A stretch of DNA of 39,065 nucleotides, from contig SVPN01000017.1 of the NCBI GenBank assembly GCA_015065805.1, forward strand, positions 1 through 39,065. Reading direction: 5' to 3'. Positions 1-8,442 of this stretch are shown piece by piece. Below the pieces are notes generated by a model that saw only the letters and a list, made by a program, of their open reading frames with translations, did not search any database and had not been told where the DNA came from. The DNA comes from Oscillospiraceae bacterium (GTDB lineage Bacteria > Bacillota > Clostridia > Oscillospirales > Acutalibacteraceae). The translations under genes and the position numbers were made by a program. Numbering within the stretch: position 1 is the first letter of the stretch; each line of letters starts with the position of its first letter.

Positions 1-10
1 GGGAGTTGTC

Positions 11-398
11 CTTAGCGGAGAATTATAAAAGAGAACGTAGGGCGGGGGCTTGCTCCCGCCGCCGGTAACATATCTGATTTTATCGTTTTATGGTGAGTTT
101 CGCGTTTGTGGTACAAACGCATCGTGTGAACCCGAACCCCCTATTTACAAAAGACAAAAAGAGAAGGTTCAGCAAGTATGCCGAACCTTCTCTTTCTATT
201 TTAGTGAAAGGATTGTCTGTATGTTGTTTTAATTTGGAAACGTAGTCCAAGGCATTCTTCGCCCCTTGTGAAAGAATGCGATTGAGTGAAAGCGAAACCG
301 GAGGGGTTGTTGTCGCGTTTCACGCGACCGTTCCCTTACGGGAACGCGGCGGGAGCAAGCCCCCGCCCTACTGTGTTGCCGCCATTTTCTCCGTTAAG
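11..398. repeat. Gene-free inverted-repeat element (MITE-like or structured RNA)
   Basis: Two arms, 37-62 and 346-371, are perfect reverse complements over 26 bp. Flanking them, 11-22 and 387-398 are reverse complements with one mismatch in 12. Between the arms lie further hairpins: 252-259 with 272-279, 312-317 with 323-328, and 329-335 with 340-346, besides the larger one at 158-195. I see no credible gene inside; the only open frame, 50-232, has no good ribosome binding site and no recognisable protein. The layout suggests a non-autonomous mobile element or a composite of dispersed repeats. That is inference: no target-site duplication was identified. Confidence 0.6.
158..200. terminator. 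Large hairpin, possible bidirectional terminator
   Basis: The sequence 158-174 pairs with 179-195 with a single A/C mismatch and a 4-nt loop AGTA. On the + strand it is followed by TATTTT; on the - strand it is followed by a T-rich stretch. It could end transcription from a gene left of the window, or it may be part of the surrounding repeat element. Confidence 0.5.
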
Positions 399-430
399 AA
401 GCACCGAGTAAAAGCATTGCTTTTTTGTTG

Positions 431-488
431 AAAACCCTCTCAGTCTCGCCTGTCGGCTCGACAGCTCCCCCAAAGGGGGAGCCAAGAG
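431..488. repeat. Short dispersed-repeat-like hairpin pair
   Basis: Two adjacent hairpins are visible: TGTCG (451-455) with CGACA (459-463), and GCTCCCCC (464-471) with GGGGGAGC (475-482). The arrangement resembles short palindromic intergenic repeats that I recall from Faecalibacterium and related genomes. There is no U-tract, so it is a poor terminator. Identity as a dispersed repeat rests on recall of the pattern, not on a search. Confidence 0.5.
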
Positions 489-529
489 AATTGTGCAAAA
501 TGTCCTTAACGCGACAGCCCCTTTTTATC

Positions 530-559
530 TTGACAATATACCCCCTGGGGGTATATAAT
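530..559 (+). promoter_or_regulatory. csoR-copA promoter with overlapping CsoR operator
   Basis: A -35 TTGACA (530-535) and a -10 TATAAT (554-559) are separated by 18 bp. The spacer and half of the -10 are a perfect 21-bp palindrome (536-556): ATATA, five C, a central T, five G, TATAT. A G/C-tract palindrome flanked by A/T is the known form of CsoR-family operators. Bound repressor would block both core promoter elements, and Cu(I) would release it. The consensus core promoter predicts strong expression once derepressed. Confidence 0.9.
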
Positions 560-580
560 TAACACAACGGAGGTGGTTGT

Positions 581-877
581 ATGCCGTGTCAATATTGTCA
601 TCCGTCCAAGGAACGGGGACAGGACGAAAAGAAAGCGCTCATTCACCGTCTGAACCGCATCGAAGGGCAGCTTCGCGGGATCGGACGAATGGTGGAAGAG
701 GATGCGTATTGTGTAGATGTACTGATGCAGGTGTCGGCGGTGACTGCCGCGCTGAATGCGTTTTCCAAAGAGCTGTTAGCCGCGCATATCCGCACGTGTG
801 TTGCAAACGATATCCGTGACGGGCAGGAAGCCTCGACGGAAGAGCTGATTGCCGTACTGCAAAAGCTGATGAAATGA
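581..877 (+). CDS. csoR: Copper-sensing transcriptional repressor CsoR
   Basis: A 98-residue, all-helical metal-sensing repressor of the CsoR/RcnR family. The family signature [13 protein letters not shown] is at residues 22-34, and the Cys-His-Cys copper ligands are visible as C44 (in YCVDVL), H69 and C73 (in HIRTC). That ligand set fits Cu(I) CsoR rather than RcnR (nickel/cobalt) or FrmR (formaldehyde). An extra CxxC sits at the N-terminus (C3, C6). The start has GGAGGTGG just upstream (569-576). The gene is first in an operon with the copper ATPase, whose ribosome binding site begins in the csoR stop region. Autoregulation through the operator at 536-556 is the natural reading. A closely related persulfide sensor (CstR) lacks the His ligand and so is less likely. 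Confidence 0.93.
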   Translation: MPCQYCHPSKERGQDEKKALIHRLNRIEGQLRGIGRMVEEDAYCVDVLMQVSAVTAALNAFSKELLAAHIRTCVANDIRDGQEASTEELIAVLQKLMK

Positions 878-887
878 AGGTGTACCG

Positions 888-3356
888 ATGAAAACATATG
901 ATGTGCAGGGGATGAGCTGTGCGGCGTGCAGTGCCCGCGTGGAAAAAGCGGTGTTGCGCGTGAGCGGCGTGACGGCGTGCGCGGTCAGTCTGCTGACAAA
1001 CTCGATGACCGTGGAAGGAACGGCACCCCCGTCCGAGGTGATCGCGGCGGTCGAAGCGGCGGGATACCGCGCAAGTGAGAAGGGTACGGACAGAAAAACA
1101 GACAGCAACGATGAGCAGGCGCTCAAAGACCGCGAATCCCCGCGCCTTGCGTGGCGGCTGATCGCCTCGCTTGTGTTTTTGCTTCCGCTGATGGCGGTGT
1201 CGATGGGGCCGATGCTCGGACTGCCGTTGCCGCCGTTTTTGTCCGATAATGCGGTTGCAAACGGACTGTTGCAGTTGTTGCTGTCGGCGATCGTGATGGT
1301 GATCAATCAGCGGTTTTTTATTTCGGGTGTCAAAGGTGTGATGCATCTTGCCCCGAATATGGATACGCTTGTCAGCCTCGGTTCGGCGGCATCGTTTCTG
1401 TACAGCACGGTCGAGCTGTTTTTGCTGACCGCGTCTTCGGGGCATACGGGTATGCCGCATTTTTATTTTGAGTCGGCGGCGATGATTGTCACGCTGATCA
1501 CCGTCGGTAAATGGCTGGAGGCGCGGTCAAAGGGCAAAACGACCGATGCCATCCGCGGATTGATGGCACTGGCACCCAAAACCGCCACGGTGATCCGTGA
1601 CGGTCGGGAGCAGACCGTTCCCGTTGAGCAGGTCGCTGTCGGCGATGTGTTTGCGGTTCGGGCGGGAGAACACATTCCCGTAGACGGGCGTGTGCTCGAC
1701 GGCGCAGGCAGTGTGGATGAATCCGCGCTGACGGGCGAAAGCATCCCCGTTGACAAAGCGGTCGGTGATGCGGTGTCCGCGGCAACGGTCAACCGTTCGG
1801 GATATCTGCGCTGTGAAGCCGTCCGCGTAGGCGAGGACACCACCCTGCAAGGCATCATCCGTATGGTCGGCGAAGCGGCGGCAACCAAAGCCCCCATCGC
1901 CAAGTTAGCGGACAAAGTGGCGGGTGTGTTCGTGCCGATCGTGCTGGCAATTGCGCTTTTGACGGCGATCGTATGGCTGGCAGTCGGTCAGACCTTCGGT
2001 TATGCGTTGGCACGTGCGGTGTCGGTGCTGGTCATCAGCTGTCCGTGCGCACTCGGTCTGGCAACTCCCGTGGCGATTATGGTCGGCAGCGGCGTCGGAG
2101 CCAAAAACGGCATTTTGTTCAAAACAGCGGCATCGCTGGAACAGACGGGTCGGGTGACGACCGTAGTGCTGGATAAAACGGGAACACTCACCAAGGGTGA
2201 GCCGCGTGTGACACGCCTGATCCCTGCAGAGGGTGTCAGCGAAACCGCGTTGTTGCAGACAGCGGTATCGCTGGAAACCAAAAGTGAGCATCCGCTTGCC
2301 CGTGCGATCATAGACTACGCGCGCGAGCGAGGGGTGATGCCCGAGGATACGGCCGAGCTGACAACGCACCCCGGTAACGGGCTGACGGCGCAGTGCAACG
2401 GTGAAAGCCTTGTCGGCGGCAACGCCCGCTTTATGCAAACGGTCGCCGCACTTCCGTCCGATTTGGCGGCACAGGCGCAGACACTTGCCGAAAACGGCGA
2501 AACGCCGCTGTGGTTTGCAAAAGGGCGTGCGGTTCTCGGCGTGATCGCCGTGGCGGATGTCCTCAAGGAGGACAGTGTGCAGGCGGTGCAGGAACTCCGA
2601 AAAATGGGCTTGCGTGTCGTGATGCTGACGGGGGATAATGCGAAAACCGCCGATGCCATCGCGGCAAAAGCGGGTATCGATACCGTGATTGCCGATGTCC
2701 TTCCCGACGGCAAGGAAGCGGTTGTCCGTCAGCTTTGCGAGCGGGAGACGGTGATGATGGTCGGTGACGGCATCAACGATGCACCGGCACTGACGACGGC
2801 TCACGTCGGTGCCGCCATCGGCGCAGGAGCGGATATTGCGGTGGATGCGGCGGATGTCGTGCTGATGCACGAGCGCTTGGGCGATGTCCCTGCCGCTGTC
2901 CGCCTCGGACGCGCGGTACTGCAAAACATCCGTCAGAATCTGTTCTGGGCGTTTTTCTACAACCTCATCGGCATTCCGCTGGCGGCGGGTGTGTTCATCC
3001 CGCTTTTAGGCTGGGAACTGCAGCCGATGTTCGGCGCGGCGGCAATGAGCCTTTCGAGCGTTTGTGTTGTCGGAAATGCGTTGCGGTTAAACGGGAAATC
3101 CATCCGTCATAAGCAGACGGATGTTCATCAAAAGGAGGAAACGGTTATGACAAAAACGATGCATATTGAAGGGATGATGTGTCCGCATTGCTCGGGACGC
3201 GTCAAGGCGGCGCTGGAGGCGCTTGAGGCGGTCGCGTCGGCGGATGTCCGTCACGAAAACGGCACGGCGGTCGTCACGCTCAGCGGTGAGCTTTCCGACG
3301 ATGTCCTGACGCAGACGGTCACAGCGCAGGGCTACAAGGTGGTTTCTGTGGAATAA
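888..3356 (+). CDS. copA: Copper-exporting P1B ATPase CopA with C-terminal CopZ-like domain
   Basis: An 822-residue membrane ATPase that would export Cu(I) from the cytoplasm. In order: an N-terminal heavy-metal domain with CxxC (C11, C14); transmembrane helices; the TGES actuator motif; the CPC metal motif in the membrane (C385-C387); the phosphorylated aspartate D429 in DKTGT; the SEHPLA nucleotide-binding motif (H468); the GDGxNDAP hinge (626 onward); and the last helices. A linker of about 20 residues then leads to a second CxxC domain (C765, C768, in MMCPHCSG). N-terminal metal domains are usual; a C-terminal one after the last helix is not. This C-terminal unit begins with its own ATG and ribosome binding site (see 3131-3149). 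It is cotranscribed with csoR and ends at the terminator 3365-3397. Cu(I) rather than Ag(I) is inferred from CsoR. Confidence 0.95.
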   Translation: MKTYDVQGMSCAACSARVEKAVLRVSGVTACAVSLLTNSMTVEGTAPPSEVIAAVEAAGYRASEKGTDRKTDSNDEQALKDRESPRLAWRLIASLVFLLPLMAVSMGPMLGLPLPPFLSDNAVANGLLQLLLSAIVMVINQRFFISGVKGVMHLAPNMDTLVSLGSAASFLYSTVELFLLTASSGHTGMPHFYFESAAMIVTLITVGKWLEARSKGKTTDAIRGLMALAPKTATVIRDGREQTVPVEQVAVGDVFAVRAGEHIPVDGRVLDGAGSVDESALTGESIPVDKAVGDAVSAATVNRSGYLRCEAVRVGEDTTLQGIIRMVGEAAATKAPIAKLADKVAGVFVPIVLAIALLTAIVWLAVGQTFGYALARAVSVLVISCPCALGLATPVAIMVGSGVGAKNGILFKTAASLEQTGRVTTVVLDKTGTLTKGEPRVTRLIPAEGVSETALLQTAVSLETKSEHPLARAIIDYARERGVMPEDTAELTTHPGNGLTAQCNGESLVGGNARFMQTVAALPSDLAAQAQTLAENGETPLWFAKGRAVLGVIAVADVLKEDSVQAVQELRKMGLRVVMLTGDNAKTADAIAAKAGIDTVIADVLPDGKEAVVRQLCERETVMMVGDGINDAPALTTAHVGAAIGAGADIAVDAADVVLMHERLGDVPAAVRLGRAVLQNIRQNLFWAFFYNLIGIPLAAGVFIPLLGWELQPMFGAAAMSLSSVCVVGNALRLNGKSIRHKQTDVHQKEETVMTKTMHIEGMMCPHCSGRVKAALEALEAVASADVRHENGTAVVTLSGELSDDVLTQTVTAQGYKVVSVE
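3131..3149 (+). promoter_or_regulatory. Internal Shine-Dalgarno and ATG inside copA
   Basis: AAAGGAGG (3131-3138) lies 8 nt before an in-frame ATG (3147-3149, codon 754 of copA). Sequence and spacing match the best ribosome binding sites of this window. Such a site inside a coding region, exactly at a domain boundary, suggests that a free chaperone is also made. Confidence 0.7.
3147..3356 (+). other. copZ: Putative independently translated CopZ-like copper chaperone
   Basis: Starting at the internal ATG gives a 69-residue protein that is a complete heavy-metal-associated domain: [19 protein letters not shown], with CxxC at residues 12 and 15, and ending KVVSVE. CopZ proteins of Firmicutes have this size and usually follow copA as a separate gene. 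Here no stop codon separates them, so both a fused domain and a free chaperone can come from one frame. Production of the free form is inference from the ribosome binding site. Confidence 0.5.
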
Positions 3357-3364
3357 AGGCCTTT

Positions 3365-3397
3365 CGGGCTGTCACATTCCGTGACAGCCCGTTTTTT
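3365..3397 (+). terminator. Intrinsic terminator of csoR-copA
   Basis: A perfect 11-bp stem (CGGGCTGTCAC, 3365-3375, with 3381-3391), a 5-nt loop, and six T at 3392-3397. Confidence 0.93.
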
Positions 3398-3436
3398 GTG
3401 AATTTTTGAAAAAGCGCGCTTTTTTGGCGAAAACAG

Positions 3437-3466
3437 TTGCAATTTACCGTAGTAATATGATATACT
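3437..3466 (+). promoter_or_regulatory. Predicted sigma-A promoter of glyA
   Basis: TTGCAA (3437-3442) and TATACT (3461-3466) with an 18-bp spacer, in an AT-rich stretch between the copA terminator and glyA. TATAAT at 3475-3480 is an alternative -10 but lacks a good -35. No glycine riboswitch is visible in the leader. Confidence 0.6.
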
Positions 3467-3527
3467 CGGAACTGTATAATTTTATAAGGGGTAGTTTTTC
3501 CCTTAAAAGGAACAGGAGTGTTTTCAA

Positions 3528-4778
3528 ATGTATGAAAATTTGATGGATACCATTGGGTTTGTCAAGGCCGCTGATGCGGAAGTCGGCGCGGCAATGGAGG
3601 GCGAGCTTGCCCGTCAGCGCCGTAACCTGGAGCTGATCGCCTCGGAGAACATCGTGTCTCCCGCGGTGATGGCGGCAATGGGCAGTGTGCTGACCAACAA
3701 ATACGCGGAAGGCTATCCGGGCAAGCGCTATTACGGCGGCTGTCAGGATGTCGATGTTGTGGAGAATATTGCGCGTGAGCGCGCGTGCAAGCTGTTCGGT
3801 GCCGAGCACGCGAACGTGCAGCCCCATTCGGGCGCACAGGCGAATCAGGCGGCGTATTTTGCGCTGATCCAGCCCGGCGATACGGTGTTAGGTATGAATC
3901 TCGCGCACGGCGGTCACCTGACGCACGGCTCGCCCGTCAACTTCTCGGGCAAGCTCTACAATTTCGTGCCCTACGGCGTGGATGAGGAAACGGGATACAT
4001 CGATTACGAGGTCGTGCGCAAATTAGCGATCGAAAACAAACCCAAGCTCATCGTGGCGGGTGCTTCCGCGTATCCCCGCGAGATCCGCTTTGATATCCTG
4101 CGCGAGATCGCCGACGAGGTCGGTGCGCTGCTGATGGTGGATATGGCGCACATTGCGGGTCTGGTTGCCGCAGGCAAGCATATGAACCCCGTGCCGTACT
4201 GCGATGTGGTGACCACCACCACTCATAAGACCCTGCGCGGTCCCCGCGGCGGTATGATCCTGTGCCGCGAGGAGTATGCCAAGGCGATCGACAAGGCGGT
4301 GTTCCCGGGTTCGCAGGGCGGTCCTTTGATGCACGTCATCGCGGCAAAGGCAGTCTGCTTCGGTGAAGCGCTGACCGACGAATTCCGCGCCTATCAGGAG
4401 CAGATCGTCAAAAATGCGGCGGCACTGGCAAACGGTCTGATGTCCCGCGGCCTGAAGCTTGTGTCGGGCGGCACGGACAATCACCTGATGCTGCTGGATC
4501 TTCGCGACACGGGCATCACGGGCAAGGAGCTGGAAGCCCGTCTGGATGAGGTGTATATCACTGCCAACAAGAATACCATCCCCAACGAGCCGCTGTCGCC
4601 GTTTGTCACGAGCGGTGTGCGTCTGGGTACGCCCGCTGTCACCAGCCGCGGTCTGAAGGAAGCAGATATGGATCTGATCGCCGGCTTCATTGCCGATGCG
4701 GTGACCGATTTTGAGGGCAAGGCGGACAGCATCCGTGCCGGTGTGCAGGAACTTTGCGCCCGCTATCCGTTGTATTAA
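3528..4778 (+). CDS. glyA: Serine hydroxymethyltransferase
   Basis: A 416-residue cytoplasmic PLP enzyme that interconverts serine and glycine with tetrahydrofolate, feeding one-carbon metabolism. Family marks: [12 protein letters not shown] near the N-terminus, [15 protein letters not shown], and the PLP lysine K234 in [14 protein letters not shown]. Length matches bacterial GlyA. The start has AACAGGAG (3511-3518) upstream; a second Met at codon 5 is less well spaced. It appears to lead a transcript that continues into the esterase 12 nt downstream. Confidence 0.97.
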   Translation: MYENLMDTIGFVKAADAEVGAAMEGELARQRRNLELIASENIVSPAVMAAMGSVLTNKYAEGYPGKRYYGGCQDVDVVENIARERACKLFGAEHANVQPHSGAQANQAAYFALIQPGDTVLGMNLAHGGHLTHGSPVNFSGKLYNFVPYGVDEETGYIDYEVVRKLAIENKPKLIVAGASAYPREIRFDILREIADEVGALLMVDMAHIAGLVAAGKHMNPVPYCDVVTTTTHKTLRGPRGGMILCREEYAKAIDKAVFPGSQGGPLMHVIAAKAVCFGEALTDEFRAYQEQIVKNAAALANGLMSRGLKLVSGGTDNHLMLLDLRDTGITGKELEARLDEVYITANKNTIPNEPLSPFVTSGVRLGTPAVTSRGLKEADMDLIAGFIADAVTDFEGKADSIRAGVQELCARYPLY

Positions 4779-4790
4779 GAGGAACGGACT

Positions 4791-5537
4791 ATGGCGTATT
4801 TTAACACGACTTTGTATTCGCCGACTCTCGGTATGATGACCGATGTGGCTGTTGTCATCCCCGACAACGGAGCAAAGCGTCTCGAAAACGGCGATTATCC
4901 CGTGCTGTTTTTGTTGCACGGTCTGTCGGATAACCACACGGCTTGGTCGCGTCGCACAAAGCTTGACCTCTACGCCGAGGAAACGGGCATTGCGATCGTG
5001 ATGCCCGAGGTGCAACGCGGCTTCTATCAGAATATGGCGTACGGTCTGCCGTATTTTGACTATATAGCCAAGGAGCTTCCCGAGCTGTGTCATCAGTTTT
5101 TCCGCACGACGCTTGATCCCGCGTATACGTTTGTGGCGGGACTGTCGATGGGCGGCTACGGTGCAATGCGCTGTGTGCTGACCTATCCCGAGCGCTACGC
5201 AAAAGCGGCGTGTACGTCGGCAGTGACGGATGTTGTACGCTTTTTTGCAGACAACCCCTGCGGTATGGGACAAGCGGAAATGACCTCGCTTATCGGTGAA
5301 GCGGTTGAGGACGACGAAGATCTCTTTACGCTTGCGGCAAGCGGCAAGACCTTCCCGCCGCTGTATCAGGTGTGCGGCGAAAGCGATTTTCTCATTGAGG
5401 ACAACCGCCGCTTCCATCAGCATTTGCTTGCTTGCGGTGTTGCCCATAAGTATGAAGAGTGGGCGGGAGCGCACGAGTGGCGCTTCTGGGATACCGCGAT
5501 CGAAAAATTCCTGCGCTTTTTCGCAGAAGACCTGTAA
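4791..5537 (+). CDS. Alpha/beta-hydrolase esterase (tributyrin-esterase/FGH-like)
   Basis: A 248-residue member of the putative esterase family related to tributyrin esterase EstA and S-formylglutathione hydrolase. The nucleophile elbow GLSMGGYG gives S119; H228 in GAHEWRFWD is the likely catalytic His, and an Asp in the CGESDFLIED segment the likely third member. HGLSDN near residue 44 would form the oxyanion hole. No signal peptide is seen, so it should act in the cytoplasm on short acyl esters. The substrate is unknown. Placement between glyA and rarA gives no clear pathway link. Confidence 0.85.
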   Translation: MAYFNTTLYSPTLGMMTDVAVVIPDNGAKRLENGDYPVLFLLHGLSDNHTAWSRRTKLDLYAEETGIAIVMPEVQRGFYQNMAYGLPYFDYIAKELPELCHQFFRTTLDPAYTFVAGLSMGGYGAMRCVLTYPERYAKAACTSAVTDVVRFFADNPCGMGQAEMTSLIGEAVEDDEDLFTLAASGKTFPPLYQVCGESDFLIEDNRRFHQHLLACGVAHKYEEWAGAHEWRFWDTAIEKFLRFFAEDL

Positions 5538-5555
5538 GACGGGAGGCGGATGCGT

Positions 5556-6836
5556 ATGAATACCCCGCTTGCGGACCGTATGCGTCCGCAAACGCTTGAG
5601 GATGTTGTCGGTCAGCGTCATCTGCTCGGGGAAGGGCGTGCGCTTCGCCGCATCATCGAAGGCGGCAAGATCCCCAACCTGATCTTCTACGGGCCGTCGG
5701 GAGTCGGCAAAACGACCGTCGCACGCATCATTGCGGCGCGTTCGGATATGCGCCTGCATAAGCTCAACGGCACCACAGCTTCCACCGCGGACATCAAAAG
5801 CGTGATTGCGGAGGTGGGGACGCTTGCGGGAGCAGGCGGCATTTTGCTGTATCTCGACGAGATCCAGTATTTCAACAAAAAGCAACAGCAAACGTTGCTC
5901 GAACATATTGAAAACGGCGACGTGACGCTGATCGCATCCACCACCGAAAACCCCTATTTTTATGTGTACAGCGCGTTGTTGAGCCGCTCGACCGTGTTTG
6001 AATTCAAGGCGGTCGAAATCGAGGATACCGAACAGGCGGTCAAACGCGGGTTTGCGTTTTTGGAGCAGGAGCAGGCGCTGACGCTGGATATCGAAGACGG
6101 CGTGACGCTTGATATTGCACGTGCGTGCGGCGGCGATGTCCGCAAGGCGATCAACGCGGTGGAGCTGAGCGTGCTGTCGGCGGATCTGAACGCGGACGGT
6201 TCCTTGGCGATCACCCGTGAAACGGTCGCTCAGCTTGGTGCACGCAGTGCGATGAAGTATGACCGCGAAGGGGACGAGCATTACGACATCCTCTCCGCGT
6301 TTCAGAAATCGATGCGCGGCTCGGATCCCAATGCCGCGATTCATTATCTTGCAAGACTTTTGGAAGCGGGAGATCTGCTCTCCGCCTGCCGTCGCCTGAT
6401 GGTGTGCGCGGCGGAGGATGTGGGACTCGCTTACCCGCAGATCATCCCCATTGTCAAGGCGGCGGTGGATATGGCGTTGCAGGTCGGTCTTCCCGAAGCG
6501 CGCATTCCGCTTGCCGATGCGGTCGTTCTGGTATGTCAGAGCCCCAAATCGAACAGCGCCTACGAAGCGTACGATGCGGCGGCAAGAGACATCCGCGCGG
6601 GCAAAAGCGGTCCGATCCCGCGTCAGCTGCAGAACAAGCATTTTGACGGCGAGGATGCCGCGGTAAAAGGTCAGTTTTACCGCTATCCCCATAGTTTTGA
6701 AGGACATTGGGTACCTCAGCAGTATCTGCCCGATGTTCTGAAGGACACCGTGTATTACACCCCGGGCGACAACAAAACCGAGCAGGGCTTTGCCGCCTAT
6801 TGGCAGACGGTCAAAGCGAAGTATAAAAACGGGTAA
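5556..6836 (+). CDS. rarA: Replication-associated recombination AAA+ ATPase RarA (MgsA)
   Basis: A clamp-loader-like AAA+ protein that acts at stalled replication forks. Walker A is GPSGVGKTT with K52; Walker B is LLYLDEIQYF with D101 and E102; the sensor-1 region IASTTENPYF and the C-terminal tetramerisation domain with the YPHSFEGHWVPQQYLP signature follow. Start choice: an upstream in-frame ATG at 5550 lies only 3 nt from GGGAGG (5541-5546), while the ATG at 5556 lies 9 nt away, so I prefer 5556 (426 residues). It sits 18 nt after the esterase stop and probably shares its transcript. Confidence 0.94.
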   Translation: MNTPLADRMRPQTLEDVVGQRHLLGEGRALRRIIEGGKIPNLIFYGPSGVGKTTVARIIAARSDMRLHKLNGTTASTADIKSVIAEVGTLAGAGGILLYLDEIQYFNKKQQQTLLEHIENGDVTLIASTTENPYFYVYSALLSRSTVFEFKAVEIEDTEQAVKRGFAFLEQEQALTLDIEDGVTLDIARACGGDVRKAINAVELSVLSADLNADGSLAITRETVAQLGARSAMKYDREGDEHYDILSAFQKSMRGSDPNAAIHYLARLLEAGDLLSACRRLMVCAAEDVGLAYPQIIPIVKAAVDMALQVGLPEARIPLADAVVLVCQSPKSNSAYEAYDAAARDIRAGKSGPIPRQLQNKHFDGEDAAVKGQFYRYPHSFEGHWVPQQYLPDVLKDTVYYTPGDNKTEQGFAAYWQTVKAKYKNG

Positions 6837-6858
6837 CCGTTAATGAGGAGATTTACTT

Positions 6859-8337
6859 ATGAACATTCAGGAAGTCATTGTATTTGCAGTATATCTGCTG
6901 TTTATGGTCGGTATCGGCGTTTTCTTTTTCATCAAGCAAAAGGCCGGCGGCGAAAAAACGCTCTTTTTGGGCAACCGTCAGATGGGCCCGTGGGTTGCGG
7001 CGTTGTCTGCAGGCGCGTCGGATATGAGCGCGTGGGTGCTGATGGGTCTGCCGGCAGGTATTTATGCTGTCGGTATGGGACAGATCTGGATTCCGGTCGG
7101 CCTTGCCATCGGCTACACGCTGAGCTGGTTTATCGTGGCACCGCGCCTGCGCCGTTTTTCGATCGTTGCCAACGATTCGATCACCATTCCGCAGTATCTG
7201 ACCAACCGCTTCCTGTCTAAATCCAAGGCATTGCAGGTCATCTGCGCGGTGGTGTTTCTGACGGCGTATACGGTGTATGCGGCATCGAGCGTGGTGGCGT
7301 GCGGCGAGCTGTTCAACACGGTGATCGGCATTGATAAAACGGTGGCGATGATCATCGCGGCGGTCATTATTATCGGTTACACCTTCCTGGGCGGCTTTTC
7401 GGCGGTGTGCTGGACGGACTTTTTCCAGGGAATGCTGATTTTCGGCGCGATGCTGATTGCCCCGATTTTCGCGGCAGCATCGTTGCAGGGCGGCACAACG
7501 GAAGTGATCACCGATGCGGCGTATTGGAATCCCGTGACCAACTGGAAGGATATTGTCAGCGGTCTTGCTTGGGGACTCGGCTACTTCGGTATGCCGCACA
7601 TCATTGTCCGCTTTATGTCCATCGGTTCGGCAAAGCATATGAAGAAATCGGCGATTATCGGTATCGTCTGGACGCTTGTGGTGCTGATCTGCGCGGCATT
7701 GATCGGCATTGTCGGTCGTATGTATCTCGGCTTTGATGAAAATATGGGTCAGCTTGTGTTCATCAAGATGGTGCGTTCCATCTTCCCGGCGCTGATTTCG
7801 GGCGTGTTGCTGTCGGCGATTCTGGCGGCATCTATGAGCACGGCGGACAGCCAGCTTCTGGCGGCTTCGTCGGCATTTGCCAGCGATGTGTATAAGCCCG
7901 TTTTCCGCAAGAATAAAGCTTCGGACAAAGAGATGATGTGGGCGGGACGCATTGTGATCCTGATCGTTGCCGTTGTGGCACTGGTCATTGCACTTGCACC
8001 CGGTACCAAGACAATTATGAGCCTCGTGGAAAATGCGTGGGGTCTGTTCGGCGCGGCATTCGGTCCGGCGATCATTCTCTCGCTCTTCTGGAAGCGCTTT
8101 AACTTCAGCGGTGCGTTGGCGGGTATCCTCACGGGTGCTGTGGTGGATATCGCGTGGCTGGTCTTCCTCAATGACGGACTCGGTCTGCTGAAGCTTGAAA
8201 ACCCGCTGGGGATTTATGAGATCCTGCCCGGTTTTGTGCTTGGCATGATCGCGGCGGTTGTGGTATCTCTTATGACAAAGAAGCCCTCCGAAGAAGTGGA
8301 GGAGCTGTTCGACACGGCTGTCAATTACAAAGGTTGA
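6859..8337 (+). CDS. putP: Sodium/proline symporter
   Basis: A 492-residue member of the sodium:solute symporter family, with about 13 hydrophobic helices by eye. GNRQMGPWVAALSAGASDMSAWVLMGLPAG near residue 37 is the PutP-type sodium/substrate region, and AASMSTADSQLLAASSAFASD near residue 325 is the family's conserved helix. It would import proline with Na+. The ribosome binding site GAGGAG (6845-6850) is well placed. It lies 22 nt after rarA with no terminator between, and is closed by the terminator at 8350-8382. Other substrates of the family cannot be excluded, but the PutP-like motifs are clear. Confidence 0.9.
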   Translation: MNIQEVIVFAVYLLFMVGIGVFFFIKQKAGGEKTLFLGNRQMGPWVAALSAGASDMSAWVLMGLPAGIYAVGMGQIWIPVGLAIGYTLSWFIVAPRLRRFSIVANDSITIPQYLTNRFLSKSKALQVICAVVFLTAYTVYAASSVVACGELFNTVIGIDKTVAMIIAAVIIIGYTFLGGFSAVCWTDFFQGMLIFGAMLIAPIFAAASLQGGTTEVITDAAYWNPVTNWKDIVSGLAWGLGYFGMPHIIVRFMSIGSAKHMKKSAIIGIVWTLVVLICAALIGIVGRMYLGFDENMGQLVFIKMVRSIFPALISGVLLSAILAASMSTADSQLLAASSAFASDVYKPVFRKNKASDKEMMWAGRIVILIVAVVALVIALAPGTKTIMSLVENAWGLFGAAFGPAIILSLFWKRFNFSGALAGILTGAVVDIAWLVFLNDGLGLLKLENPLGIYEILPGFVLGMIAAVVVSLMTKKPSEEVEELFDTAVNYKG

Positions 8338-8349
8338 TCCGTAAAGTAA

Positions 8350-8382
8350 AGAACCGTTGCTTTGGGCAACGGTTCTTTTTTC
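8350..8382 (+). terminator. Intrinsic terminator after putP
   Basis: Perfect stem AGAACCGTTGC (8350-8360) with GCAACGGTTCT (8366-8376), loop TTTGG, followed by a T-run to 8381. Confidence 0.93.
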
Positions 8383-8413
8383 TCACCAAATTCAAGAAAA
8401 AGCGAAATACCCC

Positions 8414-8442
8414 TTGACTTTTTTGTCGTTTTTTCGTATAGT
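8414..8442 (+). promoter_or_regulatory. Promoter of the pot operon
   Basis: TTGACT (8414-8419) and TATAGT (8437-8442) with a 17-bp spacer, directly downstream of the putP terminator. It would start a transcript with an untranslated leader of about 265 nt before potA. Confidence 0.75.

Noticed and set aside
50-232. 60-codon open frame in the left repeat region
   Set aside because: Runs through the inverted-repeat arm and the hairpin at 158-195; no ribosome binding site.
2000-2120. A defence or antiphage system
   Set aside because: No nuclease, reverse transcriptase, toxin-antitoxin, CRISPR or restriction gene is present anywhere in the window; the genes are metabolic and housekeeping.
1905-2924. 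339-codon - strand open frame inside copA
   Set aside because: Same cause; His/Arg-rich with no recognisable domain.
3398-3527. Glycine riboswitch before glyA
   Set aside because: The leader is short and shows none of the tandem glycine aptamer sequence.
4023-6707. 894-codon open frame on the - strand across glyA, the esterase and rarA
   Set aside because: It is the shadow of three well-supported + strand genes; its translation is rich in Arg, His and Gln with no family pattern and no ribosome binding site.
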